From NCBI RefSeq assembly GCF_013376045.1, contig NZ_JABMJG010000003.1, positions 639,544 through 703,543 on the forward strand: a stretch of 64,000 bases of DNA, given 5' to 3'. The translations under genes were made by a program, and so were the position numbers. Under the pieces are notes generated by a model. The model made no database searches. It was not told where the DNA came from and was given only the letters and a program-made list of their open reading frames with translations. Positions 17,820-25,572 of the stretch are shown piece by piece. Numbering within the stretch: the first letter of the stretch is position 1; each line of letters begins with the position of its first letter. This stretch comes from Variovorax sp. SG517 (GTDB taxonomy: Bacteria; Pseudomonadota; Gammaproteobacteria; Burkholderiales; Burkholderiaceae_C).

Positions 17820-18698
17820 TCAGGCGCTCCCCTGGCCGCCGCGCGCGGCCGGCGCCGGCAGGTAGGCCCCCGACTCGAAGAGCTGCGCCTCGGCCTGGTC
17901 GATGCGTTTGATCACCGGCTTGCCCGCGCGGCTGGCCAGCAGCTCGACCAGCGCTTCCGTCACCGCCACCCCGGCCGCGACCGAGGGGAAGAAAGAAGGG
18001 CTGTTGATCGTGAAGAGCAGCGTCTCGTCCGCCAGCAGCGACAGCGGCGACGTCACGCTGTCGGTGATGGCGACGATGCGGCAGCCGGCCGCCTTTGCGG
18101 CCTGCGTTACCTGCAGCGCCTCGCGCGAGTAGGGCGCGAAGCTCGCCACCACCAGTGCGTCGCCCTTGGCGAAGGCGCGCTGCTGCATCTCCAGCGAGCC
18201 CCCCTGGCCGTCGACCAGATGCACGCTGGCGCGGAAGATCCGATACACGTACACGAACGAGAACGCGATCGGAAAGCAGGCCCGGAACCCGGCGGCGTGC
18301 ACGGTGGGCGCCTTCTCGATGAGCGCGCAGGCCTTCTGCAACGCCTGCTCGCTCTGCTGGTGCGTGGCCTCCAGGTTGCGCCGCTGCACCTCGAACATCT
18401 CGCCAGTCAGTGTCTGGTCGCTGGCGCGGCCGACGAGCTGCTTGGCCCGGCCGCCGTAGGTCTCGGAGCCCAGGCCCATGTCGGCGGCGAAAGCCTCCTT
18501 CAGCTGCGGCCAGCCCTCGAAGCCCATGTGCTGCGCGAAACGCACGAGCGTCGCGGGCGTGCTCTGCGAACGCGTGCCCACGTTGCGCATCGAGCCCGTG
18601 ACCACCTCGTTCGGATGGTCGAGCACGTAGCGCGCCACCTGCTGAAGGGCGGGGCTCAGTTCGTTGAAACGCTGGCGGATCTGCTCTTTGGCGCCCAT
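17820..18698 (-). CDS. MurR/RpiR family transcriptional regulator
   Basis: The 292-residue protein has an N-terminal RpiR helix-turn-helix (about residues 1-75; SMRNVGTRSQSTPATLVRFAQ region) and a C-terminal SIS sugar-isomerase-like domain (about 125-260). ATG 18698 is preferred because the sequence before it is not RpiR-like and AGAGAGA precedes the start. It is divergent from the aminotransferase gene, with three GGAA-n-TTCC sites between them, so it most likely controls that cluster. The ligand in this subgroup may be an amino-acid-derived metabolite, not a sugar phosphate (inference). Confidence 0.88.
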   Translation of the reverse strand: MGAKEQIRQRFNELSPALQQVARYVLDHPNEVVTGSMRNVGTRSQSTPATLVRFAQHMGFEGWPQLKEAFAADMGLGSETYGGRAKQLVGRASDQTLTGEMFEVQRRNLEATHQQSEQALQKACALIEKAPTVHAAGFRACFPIAFSFVYVYRIFRASVHLVDGQGGSLEMQQRAFAKGDALVVASFAPYSREALQVTQAAKAAGCRIVAITDSVTSPLSLLADETLLFTINSPSFFPSVAAGVAVTEALVELLASRAGKPVIKRIDQAEAQLFESGAYLPAPAARGGQGSA

Positions 18699-18723
18699 GG
18701 CGGTGTCTCTCTTTGGCCTGTCT

Positions 18724-18807
18724 GGAACAAATGTACCGGAGGCGTGGAACTCTGGAGGTTGACGGAACAAATGTTCCAAACAATAATTCGGCGGAAACGT
18801 TAGTTCC
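18724..18807. promoter_or_regulatory. Three GGAAC...TTCC operator-like sites in a divergent promoter region
   Basis: GGAACAAATGTACC (18724-18737), GGAACAAATGTTCC (18764-18777) and GGAAACGTTAGTTCC (18793-18807) are imperfect palindromes in the 121-bp gap between rpiR-type and aminotransferase genes. The first two are exactly 40 bp apart. The sites are visible; binding by the RpiR-type protein is inferred from position. Confidence 0.65.
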
Positions 18808-18819
18808 AAACCCCCATCC

Positions 18820-20154
18820 ATGACACACGTCTTCCACCGCCATCTCCGCCAGACCCCGCCCGTCGCCGTGGGCTCCCAGGGCATGTTCATCCGCGACGCC
18901 GAGGGCCGCGAGTACCTCGACGCCTCCGGCGGTGCGGCCGTGTCGTCGCTCGGCCATGCGCACCCGGAGGTGATGGCCGCCATGCACGCGCAGATCGACA
19001 AACTGGCCTACGCCCACACCAGCTTCTTCACGAGCGAAGTGGCCGAGCAGCTGGCCGACGAGCTGATCGGCTCCGCGCCCGAGGGCATGAGCCACGTCTA
19101 CCTGGTGAGCGGCGGCTCCGAGGCGGTGGAGTCGGCGCTGAAGATGGCGCGGCAGTACTTCGTGGAAATCGGCCAGCCGCAGCGCACGCACTTCATCGCG
19201 CGCCGCCAGAGCTACCACGGCAACACGCTGGGCGCGCTGGCCGTGGGCGGCAACGCATGGCGCCGCGAACCCTTCGCGCCCATCCTCGTGCCGGCCACGC
19301 ACGTGTCGCCCTGCTACCCCTACCGCGAGCAGCTTGCCGACGAGAGCGCCGAGCAGTACGGCCTGCGCCTCGCGGCCGAACTGGAGGCGGCCATCGTCGC
19401 GCAGGGCGCCGACCGCGTGATCGCCTTCGTCGCCGAGACCGTCGGCGGCGCCACGGCCGGCGTGCTCACGCCGGTGCCGGGCTACTTCAAGGCGGTGCGC
19501 GCGGTGTGCGACAAGTACGGCGTGCTGCTGATCCTCGACGAGGTGATGTGCGGCATGGGCCGCACCGGCTCGCTGCACGCCTGCGAGCAGGAGGGCGTGG
19601 TGCCCGACCTCATGACCGTCGCCAAGGGCCTGGGCGGCGGCTACCAGCCGGTGGGCGCGGTGCTGGCGCAGCGCCGCATCGTCGAGGCGATGTCCAAGGG
19701 CAGCGGCTTCTTCCAGCACGGCCACACCTACCTCGGCCACCCCATGGCCTGCGCCGCCGCGCTCGCGGTGCAGCAGGTGATCCGCCGCGACGGCCTGGTC
19801 GCCAAGGTGCGGGAAGACGGCATCGCCTTCGGCGCGATGCTGGCCGAGGCGCTGGGCTCGCATCCGCACGTGGGCGACATCCGCGGGCGGGGCTTCTTCT
19901 GGGGCATCGAGCTGGTGGCCGACCGCGCGAGCAAGGCGCCTTTCGATCCGGCGCTGAAGATCAACGCCACCATCAAGAAGGACGCCATGTCGCGCGGCCT
20001 GCTGTGCTATCCCTTCGGCGGCACGGTCGACGGCCGCCAGGGCGACCACGTGCTGCTGGCGCCGCCCTTCATCGCCACCCGGGCCGATCTGCAGGAGATC
20101 GCCGCGCGGCTCGCGGCCTCCATCGACGCGGTCACGCGTGCCGCGGCGCGCTGA
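18820..20154 (+). CDS. Class III PLP-dependent aminotransferase
   Basis: The 444-residue fold-type I aminotransferase shows the phosphate-binding SGGSEAVESALK (about residue 99), SYHGNTLGA, the cofactor Asp in LILDEVMCGMGRTG (about residue 240) and the Schiff-base Lys in VAKGLGGGYQP (about residue 268). The family moves amino groups from omega- or D-/beta-amino acids, diamines or similar compounds to pyruvate or 2-oxoglutarate. It heads a plus-strand group with an amino-acid-binding protein and an Asp/Glu racemase-like protein, suggesting uptake and deamination of an unusual amino acid. The exact substrate is not known. Confidence 0.9.
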   Translation: MTHVFHRHLRQTPPVAVGSQGMFIRDAEGREYLDASGGAAVSSLGHAHPEVMAAMHAQIDKLAYAHTSFFTSEVAEQLADELIGSAPEGMSHVYLVSGGSEAVESALKMARQYFVEIGQPQRTHFIARRQSYHGNTLGALAVGGNAWRREPFAPILVPATHVSPCYPYREQLADESAEQYGLRLAAELEAAIVAQGADRVIAFVAETVGGATAGVLTPVPGYFKAVRAVCDKYGVLLILDEVMCGMGRTGSLHACEQEGVVPDLMTVAKGLGGGYQPVGAVLAQRRIVEAMSKGSGFFQHGHTYLGHPMACAAALAVQQVIRRDGLVAKVREDGIAFGAMLAEALGSHPHVGDIRGRGFFWGIELVADRASKAPFDPALKINATIKKDAMSRGLLCYPFGGTVDGRQGDHVLLAPPFIATRADLQEIAARLAASIDAVTRAAAR

Positions 20155-20210
20155 GCGCTCCCTTTTCCGTCCGTTCGTTTTCCCCCAACCATCGTTCCGA
20201 GGAGCGTTCC

Positions 20211-21113
20211 ATGCCCAAGCTTCGTCCGCTGTTTTCCTTCGCCGCCGTGCTTGCGGCCGTGCTCATGCCCTTTGCCGCCGCCCAGGCGCAGGAGAACGAC
20301 ACGCTCGCCAAGATCAAGGCCAGCGGCTCCATCACCTTCGGCTACCGGGAGTCGTCCTTCGGCTTCTCGTACCTCGACGCCAACCTCAAGCCCATCGGCT
20401 ACAGCATCGAGATCTGCAACCGCATCGTCGAGGCGGTGAAGAGCGAGCTGAAGATGCCGGCCGTCGAGATCAAGTACCAGGCCGTCACCTCGGCCAACCG
20501 CATTCCGCTGGTGCAGAACGGCACGGTCGACATCGAGTGCGGCTCCACCACCAACCTCGTCGAGCGGCAGAAGCTGGTGGCCTTCTCGCCGGACATCTTC
20601 CGCTACAACGTGCGCATGCTGGTGAAGGCCGATTCGGGCATCAAAAGCATCGCCGACCTGCAGGGCAAGACGGTGGCCACCACCAGCGGCACCACCTCGT
20701 TCCGCCTGCTGCGCGAGGCCGACCGCGGCCGCAACCTGGAAGTGACCAACCTCGCGGGCAAGGACCACAGCGACTCCTTCCTGCTGGTGGAAAGCGGCCG
20801 TGCCCAGGCCTTCGTGCTCGACGACATCCTGCTGGCCGGGCAGATCGCGAATGCGCGCAACCCCAAGGACTTCATCATCACCGGCGAGAGCCTGCGCACC
20901 GAGAACCAGTCGCTGATGTTCCGCAAGGATGACCCGGTCTTCAAGGCGCTGGTCGACCGCGTGGTCTCGGGCATGATGAAGTCGGGCGAGATGGAAAAGC
21001 TCTATGCGAAGTGGTTCATGTCGCCCATTCCGCCCAAGGGCATCAACATCAACTACCCGCTGAATGCCGAGACGAAGGAGGCCTTCGCCAATCCTTCCTC
21101 CAAAGGCATCTGA
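20211..21113 (+). CDS. Amino-acid ABC transporter substrate-binding protein (GltI-like)
   Basis: The 300-residue protein has a cleavable signal peptide (about residues 1-26, ending AQAQ) and a family 3 solute-binding domain. NGTVDIECGSTTNLVERQ and GKTVATTSGTTS match glutamate/aspartate-type receptors. No permease or ATPase gene lies nearby, so it must deliver to a transporter encoded elsewhere. It follows the aminotransferase gene by 56 bp, with GAGGAG before ATG 20211, and probably supplies that enzyme's substrate. Confidence 0.9.
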   Translation: MPKLRPLFSFAAVLAAVLMPFAAAQAQENDTLAKIKASGSITFGYRESSFGFSYLDANLKPIGYSIEICNRIVEAVKSELKMPAVEIKYQAVTSANRIPLVQNGTVDIECGSTTNLVERQKLVAFSPDIFRYNVRMLVKADSGIKSIADLQGKTVATTSGTTSFRLLREADRGRNLEVTNLAGKDHSDSFLLVESGRAQAFVLDDILLAGQIANARNPKDFIITGESLRTENQSLMFRKDDPVFKALVDRVVSGMMKSGEMEKLYAKWFMSPIPPKGININYPLNAETKEAFANPSSKGI

Positions 21114-21131
21114 ACGATTTCCCCCGAGCTC

Positions 21132-21785
21132 ATGACCCGCATTGCCCTGATCCACGCGCTCTCGCATTCCGTCGCGCCCATCAACGAAGCCTTCGCGCGC
21201 GACTGGCCCGAGGCCGTGCGCATGAACCTGCTCGACGACAGCCTCTCGGCCGATTTGGCGCGCAATGGAAAGGGGCTCGACGACGCCATGCACGAGCGCT
21301 TCCAGCGCCTGGCGCAGTACGCGGTCGACACGGGCGCGCAGGGCATCCTCTTCACCTGCTCGGCCTTCGGGCCGTGCATCGAGGCGGTGGCGCGGCGGCA
21401 CGCGGGCATTCCGGTACTCAAGCCCAACGAGGCCATGATCGACGAGGCGGTGCAGGGGCAGGGCAGGCTGGGCCTCATCGCCACCTTCGCGCCCACGCTG
21501 GCGTCGATGCCGCCGGAGTTTCCTTCGGAGGTCGCGCTGGAAACCGCGCTTGCCGAAGGCGCGCTCGATGCCCTGAACGCGGGCGACACGCAGCACCACG
21601 ACGCCCTGATCGCCGCGCAGGCGGTCGCGCTGCGGGAGCGCGGCTGCACGCGCATCGCGCTGGCGCAGTTCAGCATGGCGCGGGCACGCGCTGCGTGCGA
21701 GGCGGCCAGCGGCCTGCCGGTGCTCACCACGGTCGACAGCGCGGTGCGCGCGCTGCGCCGGCGCACCGCTTCGGGCTCAGCGTAG
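21132..21785 (+). CDS. Asp/Glu/hydantoin racemase-like protein, second catalytic Cys absent
   Basis: The 217-residue protein has the racemase fold and a first-half Cys motif (FTCSAFGPC, about residue 77). The position that normally carries the second-half Cys (as in LGCT) reads LAQFSM here, so the two-base racemization mechanism looks incomplete. It could be a decarboxylase, isomerase or ligand-sensing relative, as in the broader superfamily. It lies 18 bp after the binding-protein gene and belongs to the same transcript. Its last 9 bases overlap the convergent hypothetical gene. Confidence 0.78.
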   Translation: MTRIALIHALSHSVAPINEAFARDWPEAVRMNLLDDSLSADLARNGKGLDDAMHERFQRLAQYAVDTGAQGILFTCSAFGPCIEAVARRHAGIPVLKPNEAMIDEAVQGQGRLGLIATFAPTLASMPPEFPSEVALETALAEGALDALNAGDTQHHDALIAAQAVALRERGCTRIALAQFSMARARAACEAASGLPVLTTVDSAVRALRRRTASGSA

Positions 21786-22658
21786 GCGCGAGCCTTCGAT
21801 CACCGAGAACAGCGCCGTCATCGCGATCTGGGCCGCGTCGCTGCGCCCCAGGTTGCGGACCAGGCCGGTCTCGCGGTCGGTCGCTTCCAGCCCCTGCGAC
21901 AGGCGCCGGTAGATGTCCGCCGAGGGCATGCACGCCGAGGTGCCCAGCGCGTCGCAGTACGTGTCGGCGAGCACGCCCGCGAGCTGCTCGCTCTGCTCGT
22001 TCGACAGCTTCATCGGATCGCCCGCGAACACCACGGCGATGCAGTGCATCAGGTAGGCCTGTGTCTCGAGCGAGAACGACTGCTGCCGCACGTAGCACTC
22101 CACGGCCGACCAGAAGAGCGGCTCGGAGGTGCGGCGCCAGCTCTCGAGCACCTTGCGCGCCTTCGCCACCAAATCGGCATGCGTGTCGCCGGGCTCTGTG
22201 GGGCGCAGCGCCAGGCCCTGCAGGGTGAGGGCGGCCTCGGAGCCGGCCGCGCCGAGGATGAAGCTCCAGAACTTCCAGCGCGCGTACCACTTCTTGTCGT
22301 GCGCGGGGTCCAGCGGCTCGAGCAGCCAGAAATCGATGGTCTGCACGGCGTCGCCGCGCTGCTCGGCCACGTTGCCGTCGCCCAGGTCGAGTGCCGCCAT
22401 GCCCGACTGCATGCGGTCGGCCTCGATGTGCCCTTGCGCGACGATGCCCGCGCTGGAGCCCGAGCGGTCGATGTCGAGCAGCCGCTGCATCAGCTGCTGC
22501 AGTTCGTGGGCCGATGCGCCCGTGGCCTCGACCACGCGCCGCATCGAGGCGCGCTGCTCGCATTCGAGGTCCTGGGCGTTCTTGCGGCGGTCCTCGCCGT
22601 GATCGTCGAAAGTCGACGCGTGTTCTTCCAGCCTGTCGCTGCGCGTGAACGTTCGCAT
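21777..22658 (-). CDS. Hypothetical cytoplasmic protein
   Basis: The product is 293 residues. I chose ATG 22658 because AGGAGT lies about 9 bases upstream. The N-terminal half is charged and helical (TFDDHGEDRRKNAQDLECEQR), and the C-terminal half (about residues 215-293) is a helical region rich in Ser/Leu with three Cys. No signal peptide or membrane segment is visible and I do not recognise the family. It stands alone, with its 3' end overlapping the racemase-like gene. Confidence 0.7.
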   Translation of the reverse strand: MRTFTRSDRLEEHASTFDDHGEDRRKNAQDLECEQRASMRRVVEATGASAHELQQLMQRLLDIDRSGSSAGIVAQGHIEADRMQSGMAALDLGDGNVAEQRGDAVQTIDFWLLEPLDPAHDKKWYARWKFWSFILGAAGSEAALTLQGLALRPTEPGDTHADLVAKARKVLESWRRTSEPLFWSAVECYVRQQSFSLETQAYLMHCIAVVFAGDPMKLSNEQSEQLAGVLADTYCDALGTSACMPSADIYRRLSQGLEATDRETGLVRNLGRSDAAQIAMTALFSVIEGSRLR

Positions 22659-22807
22659 TACCGATGACTCCTGCGGGCGTCTCACACACACCCTGATACG
22701 TGACTGTGTGTCAATGCAGGGGGCCTGAACATCACCGAAACAGGGGATGCTGAGCCGGGGCTGACCTGCCCCCTCGTGATAATGGCTGCACTTGAAAAGG
22801 AGTACGC

Positions 22808-23635
22808 GTGGATATTGTTTTGCTGGCCAAGGCCGCCGTCATGGGCATCGTCGAAGGCCTCACCGAATTTCTTCCCATCTCTTCGACTGGCCACCTGATC
22901 CTTGCGGGCTCCCTGCTCGGCGGCTTCGGCGACAACCGGGGCAAGGTCTTCGAGATCGCCATCCAGACCGGCGCGATCTTCGCGGTGATCCTGGTCTACT
23001 GGCAGAAGATCCGATCGACTGTCGTCGCGCTGCCCCGCCAGCCCAAGGCCCAGCGCCTGGCGCTCAACATCTTCATCGGCTTCCTGCCCGCGGTGGTGCT
23101 GGGCCTGCTGTTCGGCAAGGTCATCAAGGAGCACCTGTTCATCCCGACCGTGGTGGCCAGCACCTTCATCATCGGCGGCTTCATCATCCTGTGGGCCGAG
23201 AAGCGTCCGCCAGGATCGGTGCGCGTCGAGCATGTCGACGACATGACGCCGTGGGACGCGCTCAAGGTCGGCCTGGTGCAGTGCTTCGCGATGATCCCGG
23301 GCACCAGCCGCAGCGGCTCGACCATCATCGGCGGCATGCTGCTGGGCCTGTCGCGCCAGGCGGCGACCGACTTCTCGTTCTTCCTGGCCATTCCCACGCT
23401 GATCGGCGCGGGCCTCTACAGCATCTACAAGGAGCGCGCGGCGCTCTCGATGGCCGACGTGCCGCTGTTCGCCGTGGGCCTGGTGTTTTCGTTCATCAGC
23501 GCCTGGCTGTGCGTGCGCTGGCTGCTGAAGTACATCAGCAGCCACAGTTTCATTCCCTTCGCCTGGTACCGCATCGCCTTCGGCATCCTGGTGCTGGCCA
23601 CCGCGTGGACCGGCACCGTGGTCTGGGCCGACTGA
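22808..23635 (+). CDS. uppP: Undecaprenyl-diphosphatase (UppP/BacA)
   Basis: The 275-residue polytopic membrane enzyme removes a phosphate from undecaprenyl pyrophosphate, recycling the lipid carrier for peptidoglycan and other envelope polymers; extra copies give bacitracin tolerance. Both signature regions are intact: [14 protein letters not shown] (about residue 16) and [10 protein letters not shown] (about residue 165). The start is GTG 22808 with AAGGAG about 5 bases upstream. Length matches the family. Confidence 0.96.
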   Translation: MDIVLLAKAAVMGIVEGLTEFLPISSTGHLILAGSLLGGFGDNRGKVFEIAIQTGAIFAVILVYWQKIRSTVVALPRQPKAQRLALNIFIGFLPAVVLGLLFGKVIKEHLFIPTVVASTFIIGGFIILWAEKRPPGSVRVEHVDDMTPWDALKVGLVQCFAMIPGTSRSGSTIIGGMLLGLSRQAATDFSFFLAIPTLIGAGLYSIYKERAALSMADVPLFAVGLVFSFISAWLCVRWLLKYISSHSFIPFAWYRIAFGILVLATAWTGTVVWAD

Positions 23636-23650
23636 TCCGATCCTGAAACT

Positions 23651-24472
23651 TCAGTTCGCGGCGCCCAGCAGGGCGCTCGCGGCCCTGGCTTCCTGCCGCA
23701 CCGCAGCGGCGATGGGTCCGTCGATCGACGGATCGAAGCCGCCCGTGGCACCCAGCGCGGTGATCACGGCGCAGACCCTTCCCGCGTAGTCGTACACCGG
23801 CGCCGCCACGGCGCTGATGCCGCGCAGGTAGGTGTCCTTCACGCTCGCGCAGTGCGCCTGGCGCACCTCGCGGCGCAGCTGTCCGATTGGGTCTTTCGCG
23901 TCGAGCTGCGCGCGCATCTCCGGCGTGGCCTCGCCCAGTTCCTGCTCGGCCAGCGCGACCACGCGCGATTCGTCGAGCAGCCCCAGGAAGGCCCGTCCGG
24001 TGGCCGACCACAGCATCGACATCACCGAGCCGGCGCGCACGTTCACCGTGACCGGCAGGCCCGGCTCCTCGAAGCGCACGATGGTCGGGCCCTTGTTGCC
24101 CATCACCGCCACGAAGCAGGTCACCTCCAGCGATTCGCGCAGGCGGATCAGGCAGGGCTCGGCCGCGCGGATCGGGTCGGCCTGACGCATGGCGGCCAGG
24201 CCGATCTGGATGGCTTCGGTGCCCAGGTAGTAGTGCTGCGAGACGGCGTCCTGCAGGACCAGGCCGGCTTCCATCAGGCTCGCAAGGTAGCGGTGCACCT
24301 TGGCCGGGCTCTCCGCGACGTGCGCCGACAGCGCGGTCAGGCTGCTGCGCCCGCCCAGGTGCGCCAGCCCCTTGAGCACCGACATGCCGGTCTCGGCGGA
24401 CTGCACCCGCTGGCGGCGTTCGCGGGCGGGGGAGGCGGATGAGAGGGGCTCGGACTCGTTGGGCTGGGTCAT
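23651..24472 (-). CDS. IclR family transcriptional regulator
   Basis: The 273-residue protein has an N-terminal winged helix (about residues 25-85; ESPAKVHRYLASLMEAGLV) and an IclR effector domain (about 90-265) with the usual WSATGRAFL and DYAGRVCAVI segments. It is divergent from the Bug receptor-P450 pair, with a palindrome and repeat between them, so it probably controls that pair in response to an aromatic acid or similar ligand (inference). Confidence 0.92.
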   Translation of the reverse strand: MTQPNESEPLSSASPARERRQRVQSAETGMSVLKGLAHLGGRSSLTALSAHVAESPAKVHRYLASLMEAGLVLQDAVSQHYYLGTEAIQIGLAAMRQADPIRAAEPCLIRLRESLEVTCFVAVMGNKGPTIVRFEEPGLPVTVNVRAGSVMSMLWSATGRAFLGLLDESRVVALAEQELGEATPEMRAQLDAKDPIGQLRREVRQAHCASVKDTYLRGISAVAAPVYDYAGRVCAVITALGATGGFDPSIDGPIAAAVRQEARAASALLGAAN

Positions 24473-24527
24473 GACGGCTGGATGTTAGGTGCTCACCCGG
24501 GGAGGCCGGGTAAACCCGCGATCCGTG

Positions 24528-24555
24528 AATTACGCTATGCGTATGATAATTACGC
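24528..24555 (+). promoter_or_regulatory. Operator-like repeats between iclR and the Bug-P450 pair
   Basis: AATTACGC occurs at 24528-24535 and 24548-24555, 20 bp apart. Between them lies the palindrome TACGCTATGCGTA (24531-24543). The cluster sits about 30-60 bp ahead of the Bug-receptor start and is a good candidate for IclR-family binding. Confidence 0.6.
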
Positions 24556-24586
24556 AATACACAAAATCCCTCACGGAAACTCCCTC

Positions 24587-25561
24587 ATGAAGAAGCACAT
24601 CGCCCGCTGCCTCGCTGTTCTTTCGCTGGCTGCCGCGGCCGCCAGCGCCGGCGCCCAGCAGGCCTATCCCGCCAAGCCGATCCGCTGGATCGTTCCCTAT
24701 GCAGCCGGCGGCGGTTCCGACTTCCTGGCGCGCACGGTTGCGCAGACGCTGTCGACCCAGGTCGGGCAGCCGGTGCTGGTGGACAACAAGCCCGGCGGCA
24801 ACACCGCGCTGGCCGCTTCCGAGACCACGCGCGCCGCGGCCGACGGCTACACCGTGCTGTCGGCCGACAACGGCACGCTGGTGTTCAACCCCGCGCTCTA
24901 CAAGTCGCTGAGCTACAACCCCACGAAGGATCTGGCGCCAGTCACGCTGATGGGCAAGTTCCCGATGATCCTGGTCGTCGGCGCCAACTCGGGCTTCAGC
25001 TCGGCCAAGGACTTCATCGCCCAGGCCCGCGCCAAGCCGGGCGGCATCAACTACGCCTCGGCCGGCGCGGGCAGTCCGCACCACCTGGCGATGGAGCTGC
25101 TGAAGGTGGAGGCCAAGCTCTTCATGGTCCACGTGCCGTATCGCGGCGCCGCGCCGGCGCTGGCCGACGTGGTCGGCGGGCAGCTGCCGGCCATGATGGT
25201 CGACCTGGCCGCGGGCTCCGGCTTCATCAAGGGCGGCAAGGTGAAGGCGCTGGCGGTTGCCAACCCGACGCGCCTGCCGCAGCTGCCCGACGTGCCCACC
25301 TTCGCCGAGCTCGGCTACAAGAACGTCGAGGCCGCCGCGCTGGTCGGCGTGGTGGTGCCCTCGGCCACGCCCGCGGACGTGGTGAACACGCTCAACCGCC
25401 AGCTGGTCGCCGCCATCAACGAGCCCTCTGTGCGCACGCGCATGGTCGACTTCGGCGTGGAGCCGGTCGGCAACACGCCCGCGCAGTACGCCGCGCTGCT
25501 CAGGAGCGAAACCGAGCGCTGGCACAAGCTGATCCGCGACCTGAAGATCACCCTCGACTGA
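24587..25561 (+). CDS. Bug family (TctC-like) extracytoplasmic solute receptor
   Basis: The 324-residue periplasmic receptor has a signal peptide (about residues 1-23, ending AGAQ). Standard Bug motifs are present, including [30 protein letters not shown] and [12 protein letters not shown]. Such receptors bind carboxylates, amides or aromatic acids; Burkholderiales carry very large numbers and many have no linked TctAB, as here. It precedes the P450 gene by 11 bp, so the two are almost certainly co-transcribed. Confidence 0.93.
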   Translation: MKKHIARCLAVLSLAAAAASAGAQQAYPAKPIRWIVPYAAGGGSDFLARTVAQTLSTQVGQPVLVDNKPGGNTALAASETTRAAADGYTVLSADNGTLVFNPALYKSLSYNPTKDLAPVTLMGKFPMILVVGANSGFSSAKDFIAQARAKPGGINYASAGAGSPHHLAMELLKVEAKLFMVHVPYRGAAPALADVVGGQLPAMMVDLAAGSGFIKGGKVKALAVANPTRLPQLPDVPTFAELGYKNVEAAALVGVVVPSATPADVVNTLNRQLVAAINEPSVRTRMVDFGVEPVGNTPAQYAALLRSETERWHKLIRDLKITLD

Positions 25562-25572
25562 AGCTGCCTGCC

